Below, one piece after another: positions 13,203-26,440 of a DNA stretch of 64,000 nt (the first letter of the stretch is position 1; every line of letters begins with the position of its first letter). The stretch lies in assembly GCF_037038585.1 (NCBI RefSeq), contig NC_092520.1:59858501-59922500 (forward strand), written 5' to 3'. Under the pieces are notes generated by a model. That model was not told where the DNA came from and searched no databases. It was given only the letters and a program-made list of their open reading frames with translations. The DNA comes from Patagioenas fasciata (taxonomy: Eukaryota > Chordata > Aves > Columbiformes > Columbidae). A program made the position numbers and the translations under genes.

Positions 13203-14550
13203 AGAATACCTGTTTTACAGGAAAATGAAACTCTTCTGTTAGAAAAACAGTTCCTAAGATCATACCATCTTAATTGCTGCATGGAAAGAAGACAGAAGTT
13301 TACTACTTAACAGGTGAAATAAATAAGAAATGTCCCAGTAGAAGTTGTATCTAACCAGAGCTGGTTGTTCCCAGCAATAGTTTTCTGGTCTATTTATAGA
13401 TATGTGTTTCATTTGAATGTTATCATGTGCCACATGAGTGATGCTATCATTATGGAAAAGCTGATGCATCTGTTCTGTCACAATTCTACACCATATACTG
13501 CATGACTATAAGCCATATCATCTGTCTGGTAAGTGGAAGCTTTAGAACTGCCTTAGAAAAACTGAAAGATTTTTTTGAGCTTTTTCTCAGCTATTTTTCA
13601 GTGCTAGGTATAGAGAAGTTAGCTACTGAGATTACCTGAAGCAATCTGGCATCTGATCCAGTGGAACAATCACACAAATTGCTGTGTTGCTTTTAAGATT
13701 TAGGTAATGGAATAAACGGCAGTAGCAGAAAATTCAGCTTCAAACTGACACTTTGAGGTTAACCAAACAATGAGAGATAGACACTGATACCTTTCACTCC
13801 AGTGTAACTCAAGTTTGGGGATGAGGTGTGAGCATATATATTGTGCATAGGATACTTTCAAAGCCAAAAATAATGCACAGATTTATATGTCTTGTGAAAA
13901 TGGAATAAATATTAGTGTATATCCATTCTCAGTCTCAGGTAGAATCTTTTAGTAACTTCCTTTCTATTGGATGACATGCAATGTGTTGCTACAATGTAAC
14001 AAAAATCTGTTAAGGTTCCTCAGTAAGAACATGAAGACTTCATACAAGAAACTTATAAAATACCTTATTGCTAAGAAAATATGATCATGCAGCTAGACAT
14101 TTTGAAAATGTGCAGAATTTTCTAGCTAAAGATGGTATCAGGAAATACAAGCAATCTGAGACAGTGCACATTAAAGAACTACCCTGACTTAATTCTTAAT
14201 ACTCCTCCTGCCAAATCTATTCTTTCCACTTATTTTATTACTCTAGGTGCTACTTGTAGTGATGTTTAAAAAAGAACAATTCTGCACTCTGCTGTGATGT
14301 CCAAAAGAAGAAATCATAAAAATCAACCTTAGTCAGAAAAACAAGGTAAGGTCACAAATCACATACAGGAAGCTGGCAAAAAGTCCTAGAGAAAAATTGT
14401 GTTTATATTGTCACCAATGACACTAAGACCTTAGTCACATAATAAAGGATTTTTCTGCATGTGTAATATAATTTAATGTAATAACTTACTTAGACCTGCA
14501 GTCCACCAAGATAAATTCCATGTTTAGAAATGTTGAAGTCTGAGATTAAT

Positions 14551-14576
14551 TTTATTTTTTTTTTTTTTTTTTTTTT
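14551..14576. repeat. T homopolymer run
   Basis: TTTA followed by 22 T. This could be plain slippage or the trace of a minus-strand poly(A) tail; no adjoining retrogene is visible. Confidence 0.9.
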
Positions 14577-15633
14577 GAATTCTCATGTGTAGGTAAGGTT
14601 GAGCTATAGGTAACTATGGCTTATGGCTAAGGCTAAGAATGAACAAATTCATTAAGCTTACTGAATACATGAATCCTGATTTTAGGCCTTTCCCACATGC
14701 TGAGGACATGTGTTGTCATACAGGGAGACCCTGAATCCTGCTGTGGGGTCTTGCTCCATCGCATTCATGCTGAGCTGGTGTGCAACTTCACAAAGATTTC
14801 CTTCACATAGAAACCTACATGCAGGGTAGGAATTCATATCCTCTGTATGTACTCTGGAGATATGCAAAATACATCAAACAAAGCATTGGGCCACTTTGAT
14901 GCACCTAAGTCTTGAAAGTCATATATATGTGGTTCCTGTTTCTCCATATAGCATCGGTATAACTGGAGAGGGCCAGAGGAGAATGGAGGTACAGTTAGAA
15001 ATGTGGTCATGAAAATTTCAATTTCCTGTTCTGTTTTCTGATGTGTAACTTACATACAGCTACCTGCAGGCTGTTTTGTTCTGCCTTGAAGTTAAATACG
15101 TAATAAGTAGCAGTCCCTATTTTTACTATTTTTTGATGTTTTTATTGTTCTCTTGCATTTCTTCTTTACCTATGCTAAAATGTGTGTTAGTTATTTCTTT
15201 TATTTTCTGAATCTTGGTTTAAAATCAAATGGCTTTTCTAATCCAGTGATTGCCACTGCTTTACTAAGTCCATACTGACTATAAAACTAGACATCTAGCT
15301 GGCACTTTACCACTTTTTGAATACATGGCTCCCCTTCCACGGAGAAATGTTTGATCCTCCCTGATTTTATACCTTCCTTGGATAAAATAATTTCTCAAAA
15401 AAGCAATATAAACACCAGGAACAAATGTGTTATTGTTACAGTGAGTCATCTTAGAACAGTGTGGTGTCAAACAAGTGGCTAACAATGAAGGCATAGTATC
15501 AGGAGAGGGGGCTGTAAAAAACAAAAAGATGATCTGGCTTAGTGATGTAGTTAGAAAGCTTTTGTGAATGTTTTTAATAATTTTTGATTGGAAAGAAATT
15601 CCTAAAAAGTGTCTCAAATTTGTGGGCAATGGA

Positions 15634-15659
15634 TTTTATTTTATTTTTTTTTTTTTTTT
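15634..15659. repeat. T-rich run
   Basis: TTTTATTTTA followed by a T homopolymer. Simple low-complexity sequence. Confidence 0.9.
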
Positions 15660-18600
15660 AAAGAAAAAGTTAATGTTTAGGGATAACAAAGTTGCTAAAT
15701 AAAGAAAGAAAAACTCAAAGTAATGCCTGAAGGCCAGATATTGGATGTCAGTAGTAGAAGTCCTTAGTCTGAAGCAACACAAACACAAGTATTTCATCAT
15801 CCTAGAACCTGATAGCTGGTCATCACTGCTTTTGAAATCTGGCTATGCACTTTATTATTTTTATTTTTTTTTTGGTATAAAGTAGAAGTACCTTTCCTAT
15901 TTATATACCTTTATATACCTTTACTATTTATAGTACTTGCACATTATTTTTATATTTATGATCTGTGACCACTTATTTATTGTTATTTCTGATTTCTAAA
16001 ATATGTCAAAATACATATCGAAGCACTTCCAAAAATGTGCTTCAAACAATTTAACACTCTTGTTCAACTTGATATGTATATCGCAACAAAAGCATATACC
16101 TATGCTGTAGGGGATAGATATATGAGCATCGAAACACATATAGATTGAATTGTTTTACTAACTTTTCACTTCCCTCTGTCAATATCACTCTTTCCAATTT
16201 CTGCTGGACTAAAAGGGACAAAAATGTAACAGGCTAAAACTAACATTTAAACAGGTGACTGTCTCAAATCATGAACAACTGAGAACTGATGTGTAATCTA
16301 TCAGCACATTTAAGACAAATTAAGAACATTACCAATTAGGAAATCTGATAAAAGCAGTTTAGGATATTTGACAAGCTCTTTAAGAACAAATACTGTAGCA
16401 GACTGAGGAGCTGCACTACCTATTAGTTTTTAATTTCACAAGCTCAGCACTCTATTATTGTTGGCCTTTACTTTTTCCTTTAGTTAAAAATAACAAAATT
16501 ATTTATAATAGCACAAAGGAATTTAGAAAAACATGCAAGAAGTTTATACATACGTCTCTGTCTCAGGAGACAGACACATATATTATACACACCGTGAATA
16601 GGACTTCTCCATCTTTCAACATGTGGGAAATTTTGGCCTATCTGCTTATTCAAAACAGAAGTAATTGGAGCTTGATAATGTTGGATAAAAACTTTGGTTA
16701 AGTGTGATTATTTGCTTTATGCCACTTCTGAAAGGCTTCTTTGTTTCTGTCTTTTCACTAATAACTTCGTGTAAAAAATACCTAGATACGTATACAATGT
16801 ATTTTGATTGAAAGACATATAACTACAGGTGACATGCTTGTGATACCACTCTGTATTTTATGGTATTTTAAAAATAAAAGTTGAAGAGACTGTGATTTTA
16901 TTTGATAAGGAGAAAATTAAAACCATGAGAGATTAAACTAGAAGGTAGATAAATGTACCTTTTACTATACCTTTGGTGTAAGTCCTTATTGTCTCACAAA
17001 AAAATCAAAATGAGTTGAGGTTGTTCTTGTAAGTCTGAAATAACAGCTATGCTCTCCGTAATATTGGTATCCACTACCAAGGTACCCTTCCTTTCCAAAG
17101 TTCTAGATTTCAGCTAGCAGGTGTATTTTTACACATGAACATTTCTCCCACCTCTCTGTACCTCATTTGTTCCAAGATACTCTGGAGTTTTGGAGCGTAT
17201 CACGTTCAGAACTTCGTTTTAATGTCCCATATTTCTCCTAGCCTCCTAAACCAACATGAAGAGGCTAAGGTATAGCACCAAAGATGTTAGGATTAAGATA
17301 AAACTCCATACCTGAGGGCAGTGTGTTTGGTGACAGGGAGATGGTGCAATTATGCAAATAATTTAAGGATCTACATACAGGTATTACAATGTCCTGGATT
17401 TAAGTTTAGACTGTACCAGTCTTACCTCCTATTTTACATAAAAGCTTAAGGAAGAATTAATCAAAAAGTCAAGCAGCTTTGTTTCCTGTTCCTGCAGATA
17501 CAGTGGACGTTGATATGAGACAAATATCCAGAATAAGACTTTCCTCTTGCTTATGTCCCTTGCCACATTGTTGAATTTACCATGATCACTGAATATGTTA
17601 ATTTAAATGGATTAAAGTGGATTCTGTCTCATTCTACTCCATTCTACTTACCAGAACATTGCTCACGTTTCTATACCCATTAAATATAATGGAAATTATC
17701 TGCAAAAAAATATTGATCTGACCTGTCATCCCATTCCATATGCATTCAGAAGTATATAATTTTCTTAGAAATGTAACAAAGTAATTTGATGTCATTGTGA
17801 TTATTCATTGAATGAGACATGGATTTATTGAGAAACTTGGGTATGGAGGATAGCCATCTTGTCTAGCTGCTTTTAAAGTTGTTGTTTTTTTTTTTTTTTC
17901 TTTCTATAATACATAAAAACTGAACAAAAATTTGAATTTGCATATTGTGAAAACCCTTAGAACCAGGCAAGGAAAGGAAACATTCTAAACCTCCTAAAGC
18001 TTTAAAAATAGTGTAATAGAGGACTGCAACTTCCAATAACTTAACAGGAACATCCATAATGTTAGGAAACAGACTGTCAGGGCCAGATTTGAGAGCCTGA
18101 TGAATGAACAAGATTTACATAAGCCTTACATAAGGCTAACTATAAGGTAGTCTCTGTAAAAAAAAGCAAAACATGAATTTGGCTGTTGAAATCTGACTGA
18201 ATGACCATTTTATCCCAGTAAACCTGAACATTTGATCAGGAAGTGATACTTACACAGTACTAAGAAGCAAAACAGATCAGAAGGACTTCAGGTAATACCA
18301 GCTTGCCTGCTGTAAAGCACTCAATAGCCACCAACATTTTCAATACTTCCTGCTAAGCTGTGTGATGAATAAAATATCAGTTGGTGCTTTAGCTATGTGA
18401 ATGCCATGCAGGCTCAAAACACATTAAATTTTTAAAATTTCTTCTAGCCACTGATGTACAAAATGTGTCTTAGGACTTCAATGGAAAACAAATATACACA
18501 GTTTATAGATCATTTAATTAGGTATTTGTACTCATATAAAAATGCTTTACAAGTGAAATTAATACTAAAGTTAAATACTCATGAGTTTAAACAAAATACC

Positions 18601-19539
18601 TTTCTCAGTTTGAACTTGTCAGTTGAAATTAATTGACAAATACAGCATTCTGCTATAGACAAATATATCTTAACATTAATATTACTTATTTGCATAGTTT
18701 TGTTTTGTTTTGTTTTCAGAGCATGAGTGAATTAGCACCTTTAATTCCTAGGTATTCTAATTATATTTTTTGCTTTTATGAATTACATATGTGAGAATAA
18801 ATGCAATACATAAGTATATAGAAAAGAATTTCAAGTATTTTGTAAATTGTTTATGTTTATTAATGATTATAGTTATGATTATAGTTCACAAGTTAAAAGT
18901 TGAATGGGGACCTGGAAACGGGACAAAGGTAGGGAATGTCCCCAGATGTGAAAAACATTTTCTGGACAAGGATGTAAGGAGCAAGAGAATTTCTCATTGT
19001 CAGCAGAAAGACCTTCTTTTCTAAATCTTACAAAGCACAAGCGAGATTTCTTTCCTCTAGACTTCATTAAACATATAGAAAAAGAGTTCTTCTCTTTACA
19101 AAATAGTGTCCTACAGCTGAGTACAGCAGCAACACAGTGAGGACTGCAGTACCTGAACTAATGCAGCTTTGCATACACAGGCTGCTCATTTGGCAAGTGG
19201 GGCTGACACTCCCCAGCAACAGCAGCGATAGCTGCAAGGCCATTCTGGACAGCATTTGTCTGCCTTATGAATTGTGATGGAAAGGTAGACAGGTGAAGAA
19301 CTCAAAGTAATGTGGTTCCCTTTCATATCACTTTTCTTCTGTTTTGTTATAGCTTTTGCTGATGGAGCTATAAAAACCACGACACTCTGCTCTGTTGTTC
19401 ATGATGCTCCTGTGGGGTTGTTGTAGGCAAAACAACCATGGAATTTCACTTTATTTAAATTACTTCAAACTAATGTAAATATTTAATTAGATATTCAGGT
19501 ATAGAGAAAAGAATATATAAGCAGTTAAACAAAAACATT

Positions 19540-19960
19540 CAGAAACACCTTTCCTCTCTATCCTCCAGGCTCAACTTCATTCTATGGCCTAACATGGGTC
19601 AGCCATGGGGTTCAGTCCTTCGGGGTGTCGTTGCCCGACTGTGAGTGATCATTGCTCCTCTTCTGATCTGGAGTGCCCCTTCCAAGAGTGTGTCTCCATC
19701 CATGTTCACAGCAATGTTCCTTTCCATGTGTCTCTTATTCTTTTTCCCATTTCTCCTCTTTTATCTCCTCATGTGTGCCACATCCCTCATGGTTTGTGCC
19801 CTTTCTTAAACATGTTAGAGCTGGTGCACCTGTTTCATTCTGCACTCTGCCATCTGGGAGAAGGACAGGGAATTTCCTGGCCTGCTCCACACAGATCATT
19901 CCTGTAGCACTCTGCCTCCTAAAACCCTACCATTTATGCCCAAACCAAGGGTTTGTCATT
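19540..19960. other. GC-richer block, possible degraded interspersed repeat
   Basis: This block is clearly richer in C and G than its surroundings. The layout (an opening segment rich in CAGCC/TCGG words, then TCTT-rich text, then CTTAAACATGTTA) reminds me of a bird LTR-type interspersed repeat, but it is too diverged to assign. The two forward open frames of 100-127 codons overlap each other and carry no motif, so I do not call a gene. It borders the GGAA array on its right. Confidence 0.3.
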
Positions 19961-20074
19961 CCCTCTTTCTCCCACTCCCCCTTGTTTTCTTTCTTCAATC
20001 CTGTGGGCAACAAGAATCTCCTTATTGCATGGAATGAAATTTTTATCAGGTTATGACAAGATGTTGTAAAAAAA

Positions 20075-20380
20075 GGGAAGGAGGGAAGGAAGGAGGGAAG
20101 GAGGGAAGGGGGGAGGGAAGGAGGGAAGGAGGGAAGGAGGGAAGGAGGGAAGGAGGGAAGGAGGGAAGGAGGGAAGGAGGGAAGGAAGGAAGGAAGGAAG
20201 GAAGGAAGGAAGGAAGGAAGGAAGGAAGGAAGGAAGGAAGGAAGGAAGGGGGGAAGGAAGGAAGGGGGGAAGGAACTGGGAAGGGGGGAAGGAACTGGGA
20301 AGGAAGGAAGGAAGGAAAGGAAGGAAGGAAGGAAGGAAGGAAGGAAGGAAGGAAGGAAGGAAGGAAGGAAGGAAGGAAGA
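20075..20380 (+). repeat. GGAA microsatellite array, about 306 bp
   Basis: Polypurine on the plus strand. The order is a block of GGGAAGGA-type variants (to about 20180), pure GGAA (to about 20247), a GGGGGGAA-rich block holding GGAACTGGG twice (20272-20280 and 20291-20299), then pure GGAA to the end. A polypurine/polypyrimidine tract of this size can adopt triplex structure and varies in length between individuals. The open frames on both strands here are by-products of the repeat. Confidence 0.97.
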
Positions 20381-23300
20381 TGTGTAAAAAGGAGCAACAT
20401 GGTTAATTGAACAATTACAAAGAAATAGTCTCAAATTGTCCATAGTTATAGAACAACAGCTTATGATTAGTGACTATTGTTAAGATCACATGTTGGCAAA
20501 TATATGTGTACAATGATTTTTTTTTCTTCTGCTTTAGAGTTGTTGTCTTATAAAATCAATAAACAAAGATAAACCAAAAATTTGCTTTTTGAACTACATA
20601 AGAAGGTATCTAGAGCTCAAGGGTAGAACACTTTCCTTTGTAGTTATAAATCTGAATAAAACAATGTAACAATTATTTTACAGCACTATTCAGCTAAGTT
20701 TCTGGATTTTTATTGTCGTTTTTGTTTTGTTTTGTTTAGGTTTGCTTGGTTGGTTGGTTGGAGTTTTTTGTGTTTGTTTGTTTCTTCCACTTCAATATGA
20801 AAAAGGCTTTTGTAAAAAACTACAATTCCCTTTGGGTAGGCTAAAATTCTGTGAAATATTTAGGTTCTCTTTCCTTTTCTGCAGAAGGCAAGTATAGAAA
20901 TATATTTCATGTGGGCGTATGGAGATTTACACAAAGTGCTCTCATTAACACTAATGGAAACATAAATAGCTGTATGCTGACTCTCTCTTAACGTATTTCA
21001 AACCAATGCAGAATAAATAGCCATGTCAGACAACAAGGGAGATGCATCTAGTAAAGTAAATGGGGAAGTAAACGGGAAGTAAATGTTTTCCATGGCCACA
21101 GTTTGATTCCGGTTAAAAGGAAAAGTTGGGTTAAATTCTGATGTGTAGGTTATCACTCAGCGGTTCTTATATAATGTGCTTTGCAGGGGTTTGTGGGTAG
21201 TGGGTTTTTGATGGCTTGTTTACCTGCTAGGTCAGACAGACCTTTATATGTGTGTGTACACACACAGGTACACATTTTACTTAAGATGAGGTTTGTCTCT
21301 ATATTCAACTGGACACATTCACTTAGTGAAGAGTCAATTAAAAGAATGACAAGTTGTAAGGTAGATCTATTTTTAGGAGACAGAAGAGTTTAAACTTCTT
21401 GTGTCTGGGAAACAGTGTCACCTCCAATAAGACAGAATGATTGATGCTACACAAAGGGGGATCAGGAATTGCAAGAATTGCCAAAGCCAGGTTTGCAGTT
21501 CTCAGAAAATGAGAGTTCTCCTTTTTCACTTGACACTTCCTATCCTGTAAGTATTGTTTCACTAAAGGAGAAACAGATTAAATTCCAGCTGCTGTCAGTT
21601 CTTAGCCAGGTCTGTTGAAGAATGTGGCTTTTGAAAAGTTGCATCAATACTTCCCTTTCATTGTTACCAAAGCAGGCTTAACTGTCTTTCATGTCTTCTT
21701 ACCAGCATCATTACAGTTTTCTACAATCAGTGAATAGTGGGCTTTATTTAAGGTCACGTAGAAATTCTCAGTTGGAATTGCAATGGATTGGGGGACTGGA
21801 TTGTTCATTGTTTATCATACCTTCCTTTTTGCAGTCTGTATCAAAACCAAGTGAAAGAATTACTTCAATTTTCTTTCACAAACATAGACCAAGTTATTAA
21901 CCAGTACCATTAGATTTTATAGAGTGAAAGTCAGCTCAACAATCTTGTCTTTTCCTTGTCTGCAGGCTTAGTTTTTCCTGGGAGAAGAAAAAAATAAAAA
22001 GCCATTGAATCAAATATACACATGATGCTTTGGCAGGGAGTGTACTACATCTACAACATTTAAAATGTGAACTTTTGCCCTACACTATTGATCAATGTAT
22101 CACATATTTCTGTGTGTTCAATATCTAATGATAACAGGGTAAGGTGGAAAATTTCTCTCTAAACACTATACACACTGACAGAGGGTATTGCACTCAAGTT
22201 TGTGCACACTCTTTTGGGAAATCAATCTAACAAAGAGAATATATTTAATCATCCATTCTTGTGGTATTTGCACAGTATTGCTGCTCAGTTATAAATCAAG
22301 TGTATCACTTCTGCTGTTCTACTAATGTTAACAAACTAAAAAATAAATAAAAATTACAACAGCAAAGCCCACAGAGCGATAACAATAAAACCGTTAGTGT
22401 AAGTTGTTTTCTATCTTCCTTCCTGGCTATTTAGCTGGAATAGTTTGGAAAAAATTCTAGGCATTGCACAGGAAATCTGGCTTTTTATGATCTCTGTGTG
22501 CAATTCTAACCCACGTTGTGAACTGAGGCAGACATTTGCTCATGAGTATGTCATATGCCATATCCTATCTCAAAGCACCTCTATAGAACAATTAAGAAAA
22601 TACCAAAAAATGAATTACTTTCCCTTAAAGACTGCACATACTGAAAAGGTCTGTAACAAGCCAGATAAAGTTGTTTGTCTACATATATTTCTCAGCAGAA
22701 AGAAACAAAGTAGAGACTACAATGCACAATCTCAAAGTTTTGGATAACCTATTAATACTGGAGCTAGAGTCTCAAAGAGGCTCCCTGATGAGGAAAGAAA
22801 TAATAAATTTTCTTCAGGAGAATTTTGAGATTCAAAAAAATATTAAAATGAAAAAAATCCTGAGGATATGTGGTCAGAAAAGCAAATAGGAGATGGCATT
22901 TCTGCAAGTGGAGTGTCTTGTTAGAGTGGTGATTTGCCCATCCTCAAAATTCCCTAGGAATACAGAACAAGATCCTGTCTATATCACTTATTTTCTACAT
23001 AAAATTGAAAGAAGCACCGAAGCTCAGGCAGTGAAATTGCTTCTTATTTCTCAGCGCTAATATTTCTGTTAGAAGAAACTTAGTGACTGACTTCACATTT
23101 TCAAATTTTTCATACTACTTATAATAGCTACTCATGAGAGTTAAGCATGTCAGAGTGCTATGTGATGTTGGGGGTCTGTCTCTGTCAGCTTGCTGGGAAG
23201 ATTGGTATGTGGATTCAGCACTAATTTGAGCATCTGTGGGCTGTGGATTGTAAATCACAACTGTACATTTTTGACTGCCTAAGAAGATACAGAAAAATGT

Positions 23301-25291
23301 CTGCCTGCTGTTAAACTTCTCTGGATTAGTATCATATAAAATTCAGAGTCTGAACAAATGTAGAAAACTCCTGGTGAACTTTCAGTGGTTTTATGAGATT
23401 TGTGAATTGTTCATAAGCATTCTAAAATATCTTGCTGAATTTCAGCCTTGTGCGGTTTAATTTTGGAAGTTATAAACTTGATTTCCTTTATGTTATTGTT
23501 TAAATTATGTTTTTATTTCTTATAAAAAGCTTTGAACACACAAGACTGTGTACAAACAAACAATTAGAAATAGACATAAAGGGATCACAGCTAAAGGAAA
23601 ACAAAAATAAGTGAGCAAATCATTGCCTATACTAATGCTGACCAACATTATCTGCATACTTGAAGTTAAGCCCCCCAATACTTTAAAGACATAAAGAAAT
23701 CTGAATGTATGTATACTGTTTTGAAATCTACTCTCTCAACAAAATTCAATATATACCTGGATGTAGGACATCAGTCCTACTTTCAGTAGTGGCTGACAAC
23801 TACCTTATCACTATTGGTAAGTCAACTAAAAGACTATACAAGGAGAACAGAGGATGGAGAACAACCCCCTGTGCTTCAAAGCTATGTGCTGTGTTCCTTA
23901 TGAGATGATTATGCAAGTGGATTCTAAAGCTTGTGTCCATTAACCTGCAGTCATTTACCATACATCTATTCAAGTTACTTAAGTAATTTTAGAAACTTCA
24001 TAAAATTGCTAGTGATTTTATTTTCTTCCTATTGAGTGTTTGACCTTGCATGGTTTGGACTGGGTCTAAACTAAAGATACTATCACAAGTACAGCTAAGT
24101 CATTTACTGAGGAGAACAGAAACATGTATATAAGGTCTTGGGCACATTGCTCTTGTATGTATTATCTCAACTACGTAATTTCTGCAGTTCTATGAATTCT
24201 GAAGTCTAGAAATTCATCATGATTTTTGCCTTTAGTGTCTGATTAGCAATGTTACAAATCACTGCACTGAAAATTAATGAGCCCTAAACTGTTCTATTTA
24301 AATCTACACTTTTTTTTTTTGAGAAATATCCAGATAAAAATGAAAAATAAAAGGTGTTTTAAAGTGTTATCTGCATTTTTTCCTGGCATTTTTTTGTTGT
24401 GTCTTTTTCTTGGAATATATAAAAGAAGTATCTTGCAAATATTTTGAGACAGAATAGAAGATTACAAACATTTCATAGAGACAGAAGTCAATTTATAGTG
24501 AAGAAAAGGTTAACTGTTAATTAAAGCAATTCTCCAAGGACTTTTTCATTATGAAGTTTCAAAAGACAATATATATTTTGCGCTAAGATATAGGAATCAC
24601 AATTATGCAATGCCACCCATTTACAACATTAATGCCTCAATAACACTGTTACATAGTTTGCTTCATTCAAAGCAGGGGAGAGCACAATTCTTCTAGCACT
24701 TTTGGAAAAAAATAGTTATTTTAGAAGAAAAAAAAAACACAACAGAGAAAATAGACAGAAGCATGAATAGTAAATATATATTGAATTTTGTTTTCAGATA
24801 CCCTTTTGGACTGGGCATAGTTCCTACTACTCCATCAGTGATGTCTAACAATCTTTAATATATATATCTTTGAATGTTCTTTTTTTTTAGCTGGAAAGTA
24901 TTTTTTTCCCCATTTTATTCATTCGTAACTGAGGTAAATCTCCACAGGCTTCACAAAGTCTACATGGTTAAGTACAGGAATCAAGATGTCATAAATTAGT
25001 GTTTTAAAGTAGGAACAATCTTTTCCAGAGCTCAAAAATTCCAAATTTCTTTAACTGTACTGCATCACTTTTTTTGCAGAATATGGCTTGAAGATACTGG
25101 ACTCAGGACTCTTAAAGAAATTGGATCTTTCATTAAAAGAGTTTCATAAAACTGAAGTTAGCTTAAAGCCTTTATTAACCTTACTGTGAGGAATTACTTC
25201 AGTCATAAAACATGGCTTCGGACAGTCTTATGAGTCATATTCCTAAATAATGTAGTCTGGTATTGAGAGCAAAGGAAAAGACTGTGGCTAA
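20381..25291. other. AT-rich unique sequence, no gene seen
   Basis: Contains GTTT/TTGG-type simple repeats near 20725-20785 and a (TG)n(CA)n palindrome near 21248-21266. Open frames up to 100 codons (for example 22445-22747) have no recognisable motif or convincing splice context. Confidence 0.5.
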
Positions 25292-25514
25292 ATAAGATAA
25301 CCAGAAATATGATTTGGAAAAATTTCTTTACAGAAATGGTTATCAGGCATTCTAACAATCTGCCCAGGGAAGTGGTTGTGTCACCATACTTGGGGGTATT
25401 TAAAAGACCTGTAGGTGTGGGATTCAGGGATATGGTTAGTAGTAGACTTTGCAGTGTTAGGTTAATGGTTGGAGTCAATGATCTTAAAGGTCTTTTCCAG
25501 TCTATCCTATGATA
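25292..25514 (+). mobile_element. CR1 LINE 3' end, sense
   Basis: The plus-strand text encodes the end of CR1 ORF2: KNFFTEMVIRH, then N.LPREVVVSPYLGVFKR. A short 3' untranslated part follows, containing the conserved GGTCTTTTCCAGTC-like segment, and it ends in a decayed octamer tail (CCTATGATAAAAG). It is severely 5'-truncated, keeping only the last 220 bp or so, with a broken frame. It is the only short CR1 3' fragment in the first 34 kb on the plus strand. Confidence 0.92.
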
Positions 25515-26197
25515 AAAGAACGTGTAGATCAATGTTGACTGAAAGAAGTAACATTGATCAATGGTTAATAAGAAAACCAAACTTTGCCAAAAGTAGTAGA
25601 GAAGGCTAACTGGCAGGCAAATATAACACCTCTGTTGATGTCAAGACATTGTAATGAAACAAACGAGTTAAAAGAACTGTGAAGACTGGAAGGTAGACTA
25701 CAATGCCAGGCATTTGTTCAACCAGTGATAAAACCTGGCACAAGAGACATAAGAAATTCAGGCCATTAAAGTGTTCCAATTCCAACTATGCCCAGAAAGA
25801 ACAAGAAGCAGCAAATGCACACCACTCAAACATCATCCCTTGGAGAGCTGGAGACAGATTTCTTCAGGGAGGTTGCTTTCTTTTATGAGGTACGCAGGAA
25901 GCAGTTGAGACACAGGAGGTAAAAAATGTGTGACACAGCAATGTAGGTTCTTTGTGGGACAGAAGAGTAAAGCAGCATGACCAAGACAGTATCTTGGAAA
26001 TTGATGTCTCACAGAATTTACAGGAAAAGAATAGTTGTAATATGTGTAACACACAATGCCTTGTTTATTTTACAGATTACCATCATGATGCCATCTTCTA
26101 TATTTTTTTAAAGCTTATTCTTGTTTCTAAACACACAAAAGACAGAAGAATAAACCTGAAATATCTTAGCTTCTGAGGGTTTGGGCATTTGTAACAC
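25515..26197. other. Unique sequence between two CR1 ends, no gene seen
   Basis: Short overlapping frames on both strands with no motif. The two flanking CR1 ends are in opposite orientation, so they are separate insertions. Confidence 0.5.
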
Positions 26198-26440
26198 ATA
26201 GAATCATAGAACCATTTTGGTTGGAAGATGCCCTTAAGATCATCAAGTCCAACCATAATCTAACCACTAAACCATGTCCCTGAGAACCTCATCTATAGGT
26301 CTTTTAAACACTTCCAGGGATGGTGACTCAACCACTTCCCCGGGCAGCCTGTTCCCATGCCTGACAACCCTTTCTGTGAAGAAATTTTTTCTAACACCCA
26401 ATATGAACCTTCCTGGTGCAACTTGAGGCCATTGTCTCTC
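26198..26440 (-). mobile_element. CR1 LINE 3' end, antisense
   Basis: Starts with the antisense octamer tail (catagaatcatagaaccatt) and continues through the 3' untranslated part and the last CR1 codons. It is nearly the same text as at 10042-10350 and 1661-1930. Homology ends at about 26440 (gaggccattgtctctc). It is 5'-truncated to about 240 bp and non-functional. Confidence 0.94.

Larger units (their letters stand above)
12481..19539. other. AT-rich unique sequence with simple repeats
   Basis: Holds a purine-rich patch (about 12534-12594), GTTT/TTTTG microsatellites, T-runs at 14551-14576 and 15634-15659, a short inverted repeat at 16557-16574, and a TTTTG run near 18698-18716. No gene or transposon family is recognised. 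Confidence 0.5.

Noticed and set aside
15279..15629. Minus-strand frame of 116 codons with an acceptor-like TTTTTTACAG
   Set aside because: The donor is poor, and the peptide looks like a chance frame in AT-rich DNA.
16557..16574. Inverted repeat TCTGTCTC/GAGACAGA
   Set aside because: Eight-bp arms in repetitive text; expected by chance in 64 kb.
20051..20443. Long open frames on both strands (117-157 codons) rich in Lys/Gly/Glu or Pro/Ser/Phe
   Set aside because: They are produced by the GGAA microsatellite, which lacks stop codons in most frames.
21248..21266. (TG)n(CA)n palindrome
   Set aside because: Simple dinucleotide repeat changing phase; no further structure.
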